DNA of 64,000 nt from Chitinophaga polysaccharea (lineage in GTDB: Bacteria > Bacteroidota > Bacteroidia > Chitinophagales > Chitinophagaceae). Location of the stretch: positions 62,001 to 126,000 of the forward strand of contig NZ_VIWO01000011.1 in NCBI RefSeq assembly GCF_007829335.1, read 5' to 3'. The notes under the pieces are model-generated. The model made no database searches. It saw only the letters and a list, made by a program, of their open reading frames with translations, and was not told the origin of the DNA. The position numbers were made by a program, and so were the translations under genes. This document shows positions 1-8,793 of this stretch, one piece after another. The stretch's first letter is position 1; each line of letters opens with the position of its first letter.

Positions 1-42
1 CTATTTATACTTTGATGGTAAAAATTACTATATTAGCAATAT

Positions 43-651
43 ATGGACTTAGATAAGTTACAATTAGATGGCGGCTGCCTGGTGTTTGATTTTATCAATA
101 CCATTAATAACAGGAACAAAAATCCGCACATTGATTACTTAAGTAATTACGAATCATTTCTCCTCTGGTCATGTAAGGTAAAAATCACCAGGAAAAGCAG
201 GGTCCAGGCATTACTGGAGCATGCCAGGCAAGGGACGGAAAAGAAATCCGAAGCGTTTGACGAGATAATCAGGTGCCGCGAAAATCTGCATGACTTCTTT
301 TACGCTATAATATCTGGCAAAGCACCTGCTGCTCATTTGATAGAAAGTTTTAACGCACTTCTTAGCTTTTCGATGCGTCATTTAAGCATCAAAATAAAAA
401 ACGGTGCCCTGGAAACGAATATTGAAAGTAAAATGGTATCCCTCCGGGAACCTTTATGGTACATTGGAAAATCGGCCTATGAAGTGTTACAGACAAATGA
501 CTGGGCAAGGTTTAAATCCTGCCCGTCCTGCGGGTGGTTATTTATTGACACCTCGAAAAGTGCAACACGAAAATGGTGCAATATGAAAGTGTGTGGCGGA
601 CAGGATAAAGCCAGGAAGTATTACCACCGGGAAAAATCAAAAAAAGCATAA
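43..651 (+). CDS. CGNR-type zinc finger regulator (ABATE-like N-terminal domain)
   Basis: The 202-residue protein ends in a four-cysteine motif: C160-x2-C163, then C179 and C184 followed by basic residues. This is the layout of CGNR zinc finger proteins, whose N-terminal part (here LQLDGGCLVFDFINT) is the ABATE/DUF1470-like domain. Members are thought to be DNA-binding, stress-linked regulators. The diagnostic CGNR tetrapeptide reads CGGQ here, while all four cysteines are kept. It is the first gene of a probable operon with the arginase-fold gene 34 bp downstream. Family assignment is fairly secure; the ligand and targets are unknown. Confidence 0.8.
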   Translation: MDLDKLQLDGGCLVFDFINTINNRNKNPHIDYLSNYESFLLWSCKVKITRKSRVQALLEHARQGTEKKSEAFDEIIRCRENLHDFFYAIISGKAPAAHLIESFNALLSFSMRHLSIKIKNGALETNIESKMVSLREPLWYIGKSAYEVLQTNDWARFKSCPSCGWLFIDTSKSATRKWCNMKVCGGQDKARKYYHREKSKKA

Positions 652-685
652 AATTCGTTCCTGCTTCATTTTAGTATTTCAATTT

Positions 686-1621
686 ATGTACAAAAATAAA
701 TCCATTGAAATAATCCTGGCTCCAAGCAGTTTGGGTCTGAGACCCAATGAGCACGGCCTCGAGCCCGGAACCTGGAAAGCCCCGGCGCTTTTCCTGGAAT
801 CAGGACTTGCAGAAAGGATAAACGCCAAAGTGGTAAAATTAGATCATCCATCCTACGATTTTGACGCCCAATTCGGAACCAAAATCCGAAATGGCCTGAG
901 TATCCGGGAATTTTCGTTAAGGTTAGCCAATGTCGTTGACAACAGCCTAAAAAGCGATTCCTTCCCGGTGGTGCTTGGTGGCGACTGTAGCATTCTCCTG
1001 GGTTGCCTATTGGGTACAAGGCGTTGGGGAGGAAAAGGATTAGTGCATATAGATGGTCATTGCGATTACTTTCATCCGGGGAATTATGATGTTACTTCCC
1101 GCCTTGGAACAGTGGCCGGAATGGACCTGGCATTGGCTACCGGGAAAGGTGAACTGTTGCTGACAAACTGGCCAGGTATCAGGGGCGCCCTGGTTGAGGA
1201 AGGGGATGCTTTTCAAATTGGAGAGAGAAATGCGGAGCACCCGGAATTCCCGGCAACATACGGGGATATTGCTTCTTCCAGTATTAGCCTGATTACTATC
1301 CAGCAACTCTTAACGCAAGGCCTTGAAACAACGGCCAAAGATATCTGTAAAAAGATAACCTCCAGGGGGTTAAAAAACGTGTGGTTGCATGTCGATTTTG
1401 ATATCCTTGATCAAATACACCTGCCTGCTGTAGATTCTCCCGGCAGTCCGGGCCTCGACTTTAAAGGATTGGAAATAATGTTAACGGAACTATTACAATC
1501 CGGCCTTTTTACAGGAATAGACTTTACGATTTACGACCCGGATTTAGACCCTGAAAAAAAATATTTGCCGCAGTTGTCACATGTAGTTGAAAAATCACTT
1601 TTATCAGTTTTTAAAAACTAA
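686..1621 (+). CDS. Arginase/agmatinase-fold (ureohydrolase superfamily) protein
   Basis: The frame is open from 593, but I place the start at ATG 686, giving 311 residues; the longer form would overlap the upstream gene. Ureohydrolase metal-site motifs are in order: GGDCS at residues 98-102, HIDGHCD at 121-127, and HVDFDILD near residue 230. In classical arginases the first motif is GGDHS with a metal-binding His; here it is Cys, a variant also known in uncharacterised family members. Activity on a guanidino or related C-N substrate is likely, but the substrate cannot be read. It lies between the CGNR regulator and a small unknown protein, 12 bp from the latter. Confidence 0.8.
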   Translation: MYKNKSIEIILAPSSLGLRPNEHGLEPGTWKAPALFLESGLAERINAKVVKLDHPSYDFDAQFGTKIRNGLSIREFSLRLANVVDNSLKSDSFPVVLGGDCSILLGCLLGTRRWGGKGLVHIDGHCDYFHPGNYDVTSRLGTVAGMDLALATGKGELLLTNWPGIRGALVEEGDAFQIGERNAEHPEFPATYGDIASSSISLITIQQLLTQGLETTAKDICKKITSRGLKNVWLHVDFDILDQIHLPAVDSPGSPGLDFKGLEIMLTELLQSGLFTGIDFTIYDPDLDPEKKYLPQLSHVVEKSLLSVFKN

Positions 1622-1633
1622 GAAAAGAAAATT

Positions 1634-2137
1634 ATGAGATTACTTCTTTCTACAGCACCTGGTGAAGATAGAAAAGATGCGATGCAGTTGTACGGCCAGT
1701 TAGCGGGAAAATGGCAAACAACAATTACCTACTACCCAATAAACGGGCCGGAGAGGACAGCGATAGGTGAATGGGAATTTGGTTATGCGCTTGAAGGCCG
1801 GGCTGTCATTGATGTATGGCAAATCCCCACACGGGCAACAGCTCTAGATACCGGTATCTCAGTAGAATGCGGACTCTGTGTTAGGGTGTATGATCCAGTT
1901 TTGGATTTGTGGAAATTTACGTTCCATGGACCTTTGTACAGAACTACCATAAATATGCTGGCCTACCCGATAGGCAATGAAATTGTCCAGGAAAGACTGG
2001 AAGGCCGTGATATCGTTCGCTGGATATTTTCTGACATTACTTGGAATGATTTTAATTGGCGCGCTATCAGGAGTAAGGATGGTGGCAGATCCTGGCGTAC
2101 CGAACAAGTATTGCAAGCTAAGCGGTCGGAGAACTGA
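1634..2137 (+). CDS. Small hypothetical protein, possibly DUF1579-like
   Basis: The product is 167 residues with no signal peptide or membrane segment. It opens with a loop followed by QLAGKWQTTITYYP and contains GEWEFGYALEGRAVIDVW, alternating hydrophobic strands typical of a small beta-barrel (calycin or DUF1579-like) protein. It starts 12 bp after the arginase-fold gene, so it is probably the third gene of that operon. I do not recognise a specific function. Confidence 0.65.
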   Translation: MRLLLSTAPGEDRKDAMQLYGQLAGKWQTTITYYPINGPERTAIGEWEFGYALEGRAVIDVWQIPTRATALDTGISVECGLCVRVYDPVLDLWKFTFHGPLYRTTINMLAYPIGNEIVQERLEGRDIVRWIFSDITWNDFNWRAIRSKDGGRSWRTEQVLQAKRSEN

Positions 2138-2154
2138 CCGGATGAGGAACAGCA

Positions 2155-2210
2155 TATCCCCCTCTTCGCCTTTTTCTTACTAAAATGGCTTTCAAGGGGG
2201 ATCAGGCGAA
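2155..2210 (+). other. Interleaved inverted repeats at operon 3' end
   Basis: ATCCCCCT (2156-2163) pairs with AGGGGGAT (2195-2202), and TTCGCC (2165-2170) pairs with GGCGAA (2205-2210). The pairs are interleaved, not nested, so the RNA could form a pseudoknot. It lies just after the stop of the preceding gene and may act as a 3' end or processing structure. Confidence 0.35.
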
Positions 2211-2311
2211 ATATTTTCGGCAACATTGCTGTGGCTAAACACAAAAAAATATCATTTCAGATAAATCGACCGTAACAAAACCTGGAAACGGGTAGGACTT
2301 GAAACCTGTGG

Positions 2312-4447
2312 TTACGCGGGATTCACATAGGCAGTTGTTACCCTGACAATAGTGTTATCCTGGAACACCACATTACTCCTGTTACCAGCAGTAGCGAAAT
2401 TCACGCCCGTTGTCGCAGTATTATTTTCCCCATCAATGGTATTGTTGGATATGATGCTATTGGTTAACGGTGCGGAAGGAGAGTTATTGACAGATATTCC
2501 TTTAAAATTGGCTGGGATAATAATATTATTCCGGTATATTCTGAGTTTATTCGTAGCAATATTCTTTCCAAGTGGATTAATATTAATACCGTTCGTATTC
2601 TCAGGGCTAATTTCATTGCCACTGATCGTTAAATCATCCGCGGCATGAATAGAGAGACCCTTGAGTTTATTTCGCAGGATATGTCCGGACATACTGGGAA
2701 TGCTAACGGCAAACTGGTTGTGCATCTGGATATAGTCAATCTCGTTATCCATCACTTTAACCACCAGCTTATCAGTTGTATCGAGTAATGAGCGCAAAAA
2801 TCTTACCCCAATATTTCCTTTTATGTAGTAGGTACCTAGTCTTGCATAGCTAAGGGAAATTGATGCGTTGTTGAAGTTATTATCTTCGATATAGTTGATT
2901 GGATAGGTTGCTTCTACGCCGAACAAATAGGGATCCCTGGTATCCGAGAGATTCCCTTGTTTGAGAAAGTTTCCCTTCAATGTAAATTCCTCAATAGTTC
3001 CTGACGCGTTTTGCAAATATTCCTTATTAATACAGGAGCTATTGGCTGCTGTTGAGGTATTGTCAAAGTGATTATTGATAATGCTTACCCGGTTGAAGCT
3101 TGCTCCGGTAATCTGGAAGGAGAAATTCAGGCAGAAGATGAACGGACCATAAACATGGTTATTATTGACAAATAGCTGGCGATTGGGGCTGTTTGCGACA
3201 ATAATAGCTGACATAGACGTCTTATTCGCCAAAGTAGTGTCTATTAAATTTCCATCTACCACAAACCGGCCTTCTGTTGCATCGCTGGATTGCGCAATAG
3301 AAATAACAGCACCGGGCAAATCATCTACGGCTCTGTTGATATACTTAATACTATTATTGCTAATCATTCCACTGTAGCCTTGTTCTAACCATATAGAGCC
3401 TTGCGGGTTCGCACATCTTAATCGAAGGTGGTCGTGTAAAATAGAATTGTTGCTACAAATGGTATCCATCTTTGTTCCGGAGGCGACATCACTAACAACA
3501 GCAATGCGGTTGATGTTAATGAAGGTGCAATCTGACACTTTAGTATAGGCATTTCTTGACGAAACGCCATCTCCATAGATATGATACCATTTCGTTCCGC
3601 CTACTGTTCCATCGAAAGAATAAGCAGTACCGTTCACGAAAAAATTTTCAGGCATGATGCCGATAGCTTCAAAGTGGCAATCAGCAACTGCTAAGGTTCC
3701 CGCAGATTCGCTTGTACAGGCATTCTCAGCGATATTTCTAAAGTAAGAGTTAGTAACCGTGATCAGTTTGCTGGTATAATAATCGTAAATAGCTCTGCCA
3801 TGTATATTTTGGAAGTAACACCTATCAATATTAATGGCATTGATGTTAATAGAAGCTATCCCTACTGTTCTTTTATCAATTATACATGGCCAAACACCAA
3901 ATTGCTGCTCCCGCCCGGCCCAGTAGCTATTGATCTGGTCTCTCCGGCCATCAAAAGTGATACCTGCTACTTTCGCCCTGGTATTGGCGCCTTCAAAGCG
4001 AAACATATTGAAATAGGTGTTCTCATCTCCTTTCTTAATTAAGACCGCATTCTCCCCTGAAATAGAACAAGAGTAGTCCGTTTTAGCCGTTAACCCATTA
4101 AAGGTGATGTCAGCCCCGACCAGGTAACTCGCAGGCGGAAAAAAAAGATGCATTTTGTATTCCGATACATATTTGGCTGCATTTTGAAGAAATACCGTAT
4201 CATCTGTTACGCCATCTCCCTTTGCTCCAAACTCCTTAACGCTCACTGTACCATTTAACCGTTTTATCCAAAAACCGGTTCCATTTGCAGATATCACGGT
4301 TCCTCCATTCGGAGCAACGACACTGGTGGCCGACCAATAGAAAGATCCACCACCATCATCTCCCTTTGTATAGTAGCCCAATACTTCTGCTACATCGTTT
4401 GCTGTTCCCGGGGTTGTAGACAAGGACGAAATACTTTGAATAATCAT
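2312..4447 (-). CDS. Right-handed parallel beta-helix protein (pectate-lyase-3-like)
   Basis: The 711-residue protein has an N-terminal region with GYYTKGDDGGGSFYW and then VSVKEFGAKGDGVTDDT (about residues 69-85), the hallmark start of pectate-lyase-3/glycosyl-hydrolase-28-like beta-helices and phage tailspikes. The rest is Asn-rich repeats of the form (I/V)xxNxI, the ladder of a parallel beta-helix. No signal peptide, lipobox or T9SS tail is visible, which is unusual for a Bacteroidota polysaccharide-active protein. Binding or cleavage of a polysaccharide is a reasonable inference; catalytic residues were not identified. The gene stands alone after the DUF3592 pair. Confidence 0.75.
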   Translation of the reverse strand: MIIQSISSLSTTPGTANDVAEVLGYYTKGDDGGGSFYWSATSVVAPNGGTVISANGTGFWIKRLNGTVSVKEFGAKGDGVTDDTVFLQNAAKYVSEYKMHLFFPPASYLVGADITFNGLTAKTDYSCSISGENAVLIKKGDENTYFNMFRFEGANTRAKVAGITFDGRRDQINSYWAGREQQFGVWPCIIDKRTVGIASININAINIDRCYFQNIHGRAIYDYYTSKLITVTNSYFRNIAENACTSESAGTLAVADCHFEAIGIMPENFFVNGTAYSFDGTVGGTKWYHIYGDGVSSRNAYTKVSDCTFININRIAVVSDVASGTKMDTICSNNSILHDHLRLRCANPQGSIWLEQGYSGMISNNSIKYINRAVDDLPGAVISIAQSSDATEGRFVVDGNLIDTTLANKTSMSAIIVANSPNRQLFVNNNHVYGPFIFCLNFSFQITGASFNRVSIINNHFDNTSTAANSSCINKEYLQNASGTIEEFTLKGNFLKQGNLSDTRDPYLFGVEATYPINYIEDNNFNNASISLSYARLGTYYIKGNIGVRFLRSLLDTTDKLVVKVMDNEIDYIQMHNQFAVSIPSMSGHILRNKLKGLSIHAADDLTISGNEISPENTNGININPLGKNIATNKLRIYRNNIIIPANFKGISVNNSPSAPLTNSIISNNTIDGENNTATTGVNFATAGNRSNVVFQDNTIVRVTTAYVNPA

Positions 4448-4455
4448 AGATTGAA

Positions 4456-4493
4456 ATTTTAGAAGTACAAAAAATTGAATGTGCTTCTAAAAT
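4456..4493. repeat. Inverted repeat upstream of the beta-helix gene
   Basis: ATTTTAGAAG (4456-4465) and CTTCTAAAAT (4484-4493) are perfect 10-bp inverted arms with an 18-bp spacer. They lie 9-46 bp upstream of the start of the minus-strand beta-helix gene. The position fits an operator or a 5' leader hairpin; no regulator can be assigned. Confidence 0.4.
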
Positions 4494-4573
4494 AATTCCA
4501 CGATCCGCATTGTATATACGTATTAAATTTCCATTTTTATCCTGCCTGCAACTTGTAAAGCTGCTTCGTTACA

Positions 4574-4984
4574 TTACGTACCCCAATATCCTCTCAGCAG
4601 GAAATAACCGGCGCCAATCAGCAAAAGATCTACTGCCACCGCCAGCAGGCTCAATGACCAGCCAAAAATTTCCCAGTAGCTGAGAAACCTTAGTGTATCC
4701 GGCTTTCCCGGCTCAAATATAAATGCAGCTTTCTCACCTATCTGCCATTCGGCAGACGAAGATGCAGTGTCATGTCGGCTCGTAATTGTTTCCTGCTGCC
4801 GGCCGTGGATATCGAAAACAGGCACATACCAGGTGCCCTCATCATCCTTTTTCTCAACAAGTTGTACAACAGTACCCAACACTCTTTCGCCATTTTTCAC
4901 AAAGTCCAGTTTTCCTTTCAGGGCCGCTAACGCAGCAGCTAACAGTAACGCCCCAACGACTATAAAAATGAGATATATGATCAT
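4574..4984 (-). CDS. DUF3592 domain membrane protein
   Basis: I choose ATG 4984, 10 bp past the stop of the upstream gene; the frame could extend to a TTG at 5017 that overlaps it. The product is 136 residues with an N-terminal membrane helix (MIIYLIFIVVGALLL), a beta-rich segment typical of DUF3592 (GERVLGTVVQL, YVPVFDIHG, FEPGKPDTLRFLS) and a C-terminal membrane helix. It is a paralogue of the adjacent upstream gene and is probably co-transcribed with it. The function of DUF3592 proteins is unknown. Confidence 0.75.
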   Translation of the reverse strand: MIIYLIFIVVGALLLAAALAALKGKLDFVKNGERVLGTVVQLVEKKDDEGTWYVPVFDIHGRQQETITSRHDTASSSAEWQIGEKAAFIFEPGKPDTLRFLSYWEIFGWSLSLLAVAVDLLLIGAGYFLLRGYWGT

Positions 4985-4994
4985 CTGTTTAACT

Positions 4995-5426
4995 TTAAAT
5001 AATTCTCTTTTTAGCAATGGTAGTCGTCTCTGGCAATCTTATCAGCGGACTAAGCAAAAAGTAACCCGCGCCAACAATAATCAACGGAATAGCAACTGCC
5101 AGAAAAAGTATTGCCCAGTTGAAAAGCCAGAAATAACTCATCATCTTAGCGGAATCTGGATTCCCCGGATCGTACAAAAAGGTAGCTTCTTCTCCGATAT
5201 CCCAGGCCGCTGGATTGCTTGCTGCCGCATGATGGTAAATAATCTGGCCATTCTCTTTTGTCTTTACGGCAAAAACCGGCGAGTAGGCGCCGTCGATCTC
5301 TTCCTGCGAGATAACAGTGCCAACGGTCCGCTCACTTCTGCGGATAAAATCAATAGACTGTTTAAATTTGTATAATGAAACAGCCAATAAAATGACACCG
5401 GTTAACAAATATAATTTATACCACAT
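4995..5426 (-). CDS. DUF3592 domain membrane protein
   Basis: The 143-residue protein has the same plan as its downstream neighbour: an N-terminal helix (LYLLTGVILLAVSLY), RSERTVGTVISQEE, SPVFAVKT, FLYDPGNPDSAKMMSY, then a long C-terminal membrane helix. The shared FxPGxPDxxxxxSY segment and WxIGExAxF motif show tandem duplication. It is first of a two-gene operon. No function is known for the family. Confidence 0.75.
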   Translation of the reverse strand: MWYKLYLLTGVILLAVSLYKFKQSIDFIRRSERTVGTVISQEEIDGAYSPVFAVKTKENGQIIYHHAAASNPAAWDIGEEATFLYDPGNPDSAKMMSYFWLFNWAILFLAVAIPLIIVGAGYFLLSPLIRLPETTTIAKKRII

Positions 5427-5454
5427 AGGATGATTTGAATTGTATCATAAAATG

Positions 5455-5946
5455 TTATATCGACTCCGCCTCATTTAGCTTCTTCAGTGCTCTGGCCTCG
5501 TGCGCCATCAATGCCAAAAGCCGTTCTTCCGGCAAAGAGGAAGGAGCCGGTATAAAAACAACCCTGGGGTAATTGATAATCCTATAAAACAGCGCCCTGG
5601 CTCTTGTAAGATGAAAATCGGATGTTATAATTACCAGGATATCAGGTTGCTCCTCAAGCACCAAATCTTTCGTCATTTGAAAGTCTTCGATGGTATTGGA
5701 AGAAGACGGACAGTTGAGAAAAGCATCCACAGGGATGCCTCGGTCTGTCAGATATTTCCTGGCGTAATAATAATGCGGCTCATCGGTTGTATTAAAATGT
5801 TGACCAAAACCTCCTGTGCAAACAAGTTTAAAATCATTGTTTGCGTCATAGAAATTATAAGCACATGCTAACCTGTCTTCCGCTATTTGTGATAAGTTCC
5901 CCAAATGATCATTGGGAGCGCCAAGTACAATCAATAGTTTATTCAT
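5455..5946 (-). CDS. YdcF/SanA-like (DUF218) protein
   Basis: The 163-residue product begins with a strand (LLIVLGAPND) and carries CTGGFG, a central SSNTIEDF and TSDFHLTRARALF, the conserved signature of the ElyC/SanA/YdcF family. Family members act in envelope maintenance or bind nucleotide-like ligands. This copy has no N-terminal membrane anchor and is close to a minimal DUF218 domain, so it is probably cytoplasmic. It is read away from the TMEM175-like gene. Confidence 0.75.
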   Translation of the reverse strand: MNKLLIVLGAPNDHLGNLSQIAEDRLACAYNFYDANNDFKLVCTGGFGQHFNTTDEPHYYYARKYLTDRGIPVDAFLNCPSSSNTIEDFQMTKDLVLEEQPDILVIITSDFHLTRARALFYRIINYPRVVFIPAPSSLPEERLLALMAHEARALKKLNEAESI

Positions 5947-6105
5947 AAAATTCGTTCCTGTTGGGTTACCTCAAATTGTATTATCCTGATGATGATAATT
6001 AATTAAAAGGTACTCAATTTATTAAAATAAACAGGCATGAAATTGTCTTATATTTAGGAGCAAGCCATTCTTTCCCTTATATTTATTTCCTCAACGATAT
6101 CATTT

Positions 6106-6684
6106 ATGAACAAAAGCCGGCTGGAAGCCTTTAGCGATGGCGTAATCGCCATCATCATCACCATCATGGTCCTGGAAATAAAAACGCCGCACAGCGCCGA
6201 GTGGAAGGACCTGTTGCCGTTATACCCGGTAGCATTGAGTTATATCCTGAGCTTTATTTATGTAGCTATCTATTGGGGCAATCACCACCATCTGCTACAC
6301 ACGGTCAAAAAAGTGACACCATCCATTATCTGGGCCAACGCACATTTATTGTTCTGGTTATCCTTGATTCCTTTTGCCACCGCGTGGATGGGAGAAAACC
6401 ATTTCGCGGCGCATACGGTTGTCCTTTATGCATTATTCCTGATGTTAGTAGGCGGCGCTTTTACTATCCTGCAGTTCACTATTGTCAAATCCAATCCTTA
6501 TTCCCCAGAGATGCAGGTGGCATTGAAACGGCAACAACGCAAAGCCTTGTTATCTGTTACCATTTACCTGGTAGCCATTGGAACGACCTTCGTAAATACG
6601 GCTATTTCCGGCGTACTGATTTTCCTGGTGGCAGTACTCTGGTTTATCCCGGATAATAATATTGCAAAGGCGCTGGAAGCGTAA
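6106..6684 (+). CDS. TMEM175-family potassium channel-like protein (DUF1211)
   Basis: The 192-residue membrane protein opens with RLEAFSDGVIAIIITIMVLE, the FSDG-containing first pore helix that defines TMEM175/DUF1211 channels. Further helices follow at about residues 40-60, 75-95, 105-120, 140-160 and 165-185, giving the six-helix repeat unit. Known bacterial members are potassium-permeable homotetramers in the inner membrane. Neighbouring genes do not suggest a specific role. Confidence 0.85.
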   Translation: MNKSRLEAFSDGVIAIIITIMVLEIKTPHSAEWKDLLPLYPVALSYILSFIYVAIYWGNHHHLLHTVKKVTPSIIWANAHLLFWLSLIPFATAWMGENHFAAHTVVLYALFLMLVGGAFTILQFTIVKSNPYSPEMQVALKRQQRKALLSVTIYLVAIGTTFVNTAISGVLIFLVAVLWFIPDNNIAKALEA

Positions 6685-6797
6685 TAAATATACTGCGGGC
6701 ACTGCTGATTATATCAAGCTGTGCCCGCAAAACCTATTTTCAAGCCATACAACAATAATTGGTACTTTCTTATCTTTTAAAGTCAGGATATCTTTCT

Positions 6798-6805
6798 TAT
6801 TTTTG
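6798..6805 (+). promoter_or_regulatory. Bacteroidota -7 element
   Basis: TATTTTTG matches TAnnTTTG exactly. It ends two bases before the annotated ATG 6808, so the transcript would begin at about 6812. This favours the in-frame ATG at 6817 as the real start of the next gene. Confidence 0.4.
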
Positions 6806-6807
6806 GG

Positions 6808-7230
6808 ATGAACAAAATGGAAACAAATACCAACACAAGTGGATTGTGGAAACAAAAATTTTATGATTGCCTGGCAATTGAATTTTCTGATCCATCCTAT
6901 TTCAAGGTTCACCATTTACTTGTAATCACCTATATGTTGCAAACAGATGGTTACGACCCTGCATATTCTCATGAAGCAGTCAAATTACTCGAGGGCTTTC
7001 TTTACAAAGGCGTATCCCCGAAACAATTTATTGAGTTCCATCAAAACTCATCCGATTATAATCATGGTATTGAAAATAAGCAGCAACGAAATTTAAATCG
7101 ATTTGACTGGGAAATAGATATATTGAGTATTAGCACCTTGGATGCAGCCGCTTACTGCCAGGATGTCCGAAACTGGGCAGAGAGTGTTTTACAAATAATA
7201 AAAAGTAAACCCACTGAAAAATCAATATGA
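6808..7230 (+). CDS. DUF5946-like protein
   Basis: The protein is 140 residues (137 if it starts at ATG 6817, which fits the promoter better). It carries FSDPSYFKVHHLLVITYMLQ followed by a helical segment, resembling DUF5946 proteins, in which a His-His pair and a Gln sit in the first long helix. It is soluble with no export signal. It lies 39 bp upstream of an AraC regulator in the same direction and may be co-transcribed. Function unknown. Confidence 0.55.
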   Translation: MNKMETNTNTSGLWKQKFYDCLAIEFSDPSYFKVHHLLVITYMLQTDGYDPAYSHEAVKLLEGFLYKGVSPKQFIEFHQNSSDYNHGIENKQQRNLNRFDWEIDILSISTLDAAAYCQDVRNWAESVLQIIKSKPTEKSI

Positions 7231-7269
7231 TTTTTCAGCTATTACACAAGCAATTCATCCGGATTACAC

Positions 7270-8076
7270 ATGGAATATGGTATCATACAACCGCCCAAAC
7301 ATCTTACTGACTATGTTCGATTCTACTGGTTTGTAGAGGGGAATCTTCCATATGTTCATCATGCCTTTGCCTATCCTTGCCCCGAATTTATCTTTTGTTA
7401 CAAAGGACATTTCAAATATGGTATGGAGCATCGTAAAGACACCACGCTTACTTCGGGCATATTCGGACAAACAGCAACCTTTAGCCGGGTAACTTTAAAC
7501 AATGATAACTTTGGCATTTTTGGTATCTTCCTGTATCCTCATGCATTTCCTCAATTATTTCGCCTACCGGCAAGCGAACTTTCCGATCATTATGCCGCCA
7601 TGAACGCTGTACTGGGAAAAGATGGTGAGATCCTTGAAGATAAAATGATATTGGCGTCCAATAATGCCCAAAGAGCGAAAATTGTGTCAAACTTCCTGGA
7701 AGCAAGGCTAAAAAATGTAAGAACCGAGTACTCACCTATTTCCTCCGCAATTACCACTATCGTGAATGCTTATCATACAAGTTCGATACAAACTTTAGCT
7801 GATACCAATTTCCTGTCATTGCGACAATTCGAAAGACGATTCAAAGAATTATCGGGTTTCCGGCCAAAGTCATTTTTGCGGATCATGAGATTTAATTCTG
7901 TTCTCACTAAAGATTTTCAAGACAAATCTTTAACCGAAATAGGTGTCGAATCCGGCTATTACGACCAATCGCACTTCATTCATGATTTCCAAAAGTTTTC
8001 CGGGATCAGCCCCAAAGAATATTTTAAAAGAAAATCGCTGGCAGCAGCCGGCAGAGGTACGGTAGAGTTTACATAA
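7270..8076 (+). CDS. AraC-family transcriptional regulator
   Basis: The product is 268 residues. The N-terminal part (MEYGIIQPPKHLTDYVRFYW) matches the DUF6597-type sensor domain common in Bacteroidota AraC proteins. The C-terminal ~100 residues hold two helix-turn-helix motifs: IQTLADTNFLSLRQFERRFKE and, later, LTEIGVESGYYDQSHFIHDFQKFSGISPKEY, the standard AraC signature. It probably controls the small membrane protein gene directly downstream; no ligand can be read. Confidence 0.85.
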   Translation: MEYGIIQPPKHLTDYVRFYWFVEGNLPYVHHAFAYPCPEFIFCYKGHFKYGMEHRKDTTLTSGIFGQTATFSRVTLNNDNFGIFGIFLYPHAFPQLFRLPASELSDHYAAMNAVLGKDGEILEDKMILASNNAQRAKIVSNFLEARLKNVRTEYSPISSAITTIVNAYHTSSIQTLADTNFLSLRQFERRFKELSGFRPKSFLRIMRFNSVLTKDFQDKSLTEIGVESGYYDQSHFIHDFQKFSGISPKEYFKRKSLAAAGRGTVEFT

Positions 8077-8119
8077 CAGCATGTCGTTTTTTTACAATTT
8101 TGTCTTTCATTAGAAATGA

Positions 8120-8127
8120 TAACTTTG
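8120..8127 (+). promoter_or_regulatory. Promoter -7 element before gene at 8153
   Basis: TAACTTTG is an exact match to TAnnTTTG. TTTG at 8099-8102 lies 17 bp upstream as a possible -33 element. Predicted start of transcription is about 8134, 19 bp before the ATG. Confidence 0.5.
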
Positions 8128-8152
8128 CAATTGAAAGTATAAACATATCGAT

Positions 8153-8608
8153 ATGGGAAAAATTACCTTATTCATTCTATCCGTAATCTTAATCGTAGCT
8201 GGTTGTTTATTTACAGCTACAAAAACATTTTCTCAGGGCGCCAACATAGTAAATAAAACAGGAGCTGCTGAAACAAAAAAGCCAGGCCTTTTTAACGAAG
8301 GTGGTTATGTAAAAGGTATCACGCCTGCGCGCGCTATCGGATTAGCCGAATTGCTTTTAAGTGTACTAAGTATAGTCTTTGCCATTCGGGCCAGGAAACG
8401 TTCTTCTTTAACAGGAAAAAAAGCAGCTCTTGCGCTAGGCTTACTTGCAATTACTTCCAGTATCATGCATTTCGCTACAACAGCAGGTGCTGTATTTGGG
8501 TCGGGCAGTGGAAAAGCAGGCGCAATCCTAGCCATAGTATTAAGTTTGGCAGGTATAGTACTTAGCGGATCGATTCTCGGCCGGGAAAACATGAGTGGTC
8601 AAAAGTAG
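8153..8608 (+). CDS. Small four-helix membrane protein, unknown
   Basis: The 151-residue protein has an N-terminal hydrophobic segment (ITLFILSVILIVAGCLF) and three more membrane helices (about residues 58-78, 88-105, 122-140). The second half is rich in Ala, Gly and Leu, and a lysine-arginine stretch lies between helices 2 and 3. I do not recognise a family. It has its own promoter between two AraC genes, so it may be an output of one of them. Confidence 0.6.
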   Translation: MGKITLFILSVILIVAGCLFTATKTFSQGANIVNKTGAAETKKPGLFNEGGYVKGITPARAIGLAELLLSVLSIVFAIRARKRSSLTGKKAALALGLLAITSSIMHFATTAGAVFGSGSGKAGAILAIVLSLAGIVLSGSILGRENMSGQK

Positions 8609-8793
8609 CAGGTTCCGGTAGCCCATCTGTTTGAGAACTATGAGGAAAAAAATGCACATATTACAAATTATACTCTTCAAAGGATAAAAAAGCGATTATG
8701 AAATATAAAAAAAAGAGTGCGAATTTCGTAATAACCCAATCCTAGTTAGTCGTCATTGTACGGCGATACTTTACAAACTTTTGAGCAAATAAT

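Noticed and set aside
8638..8685. 15-codon frame starting MRKKMHILQI
   Set aside because: Too short and without leader or precursor signature; considered chance.
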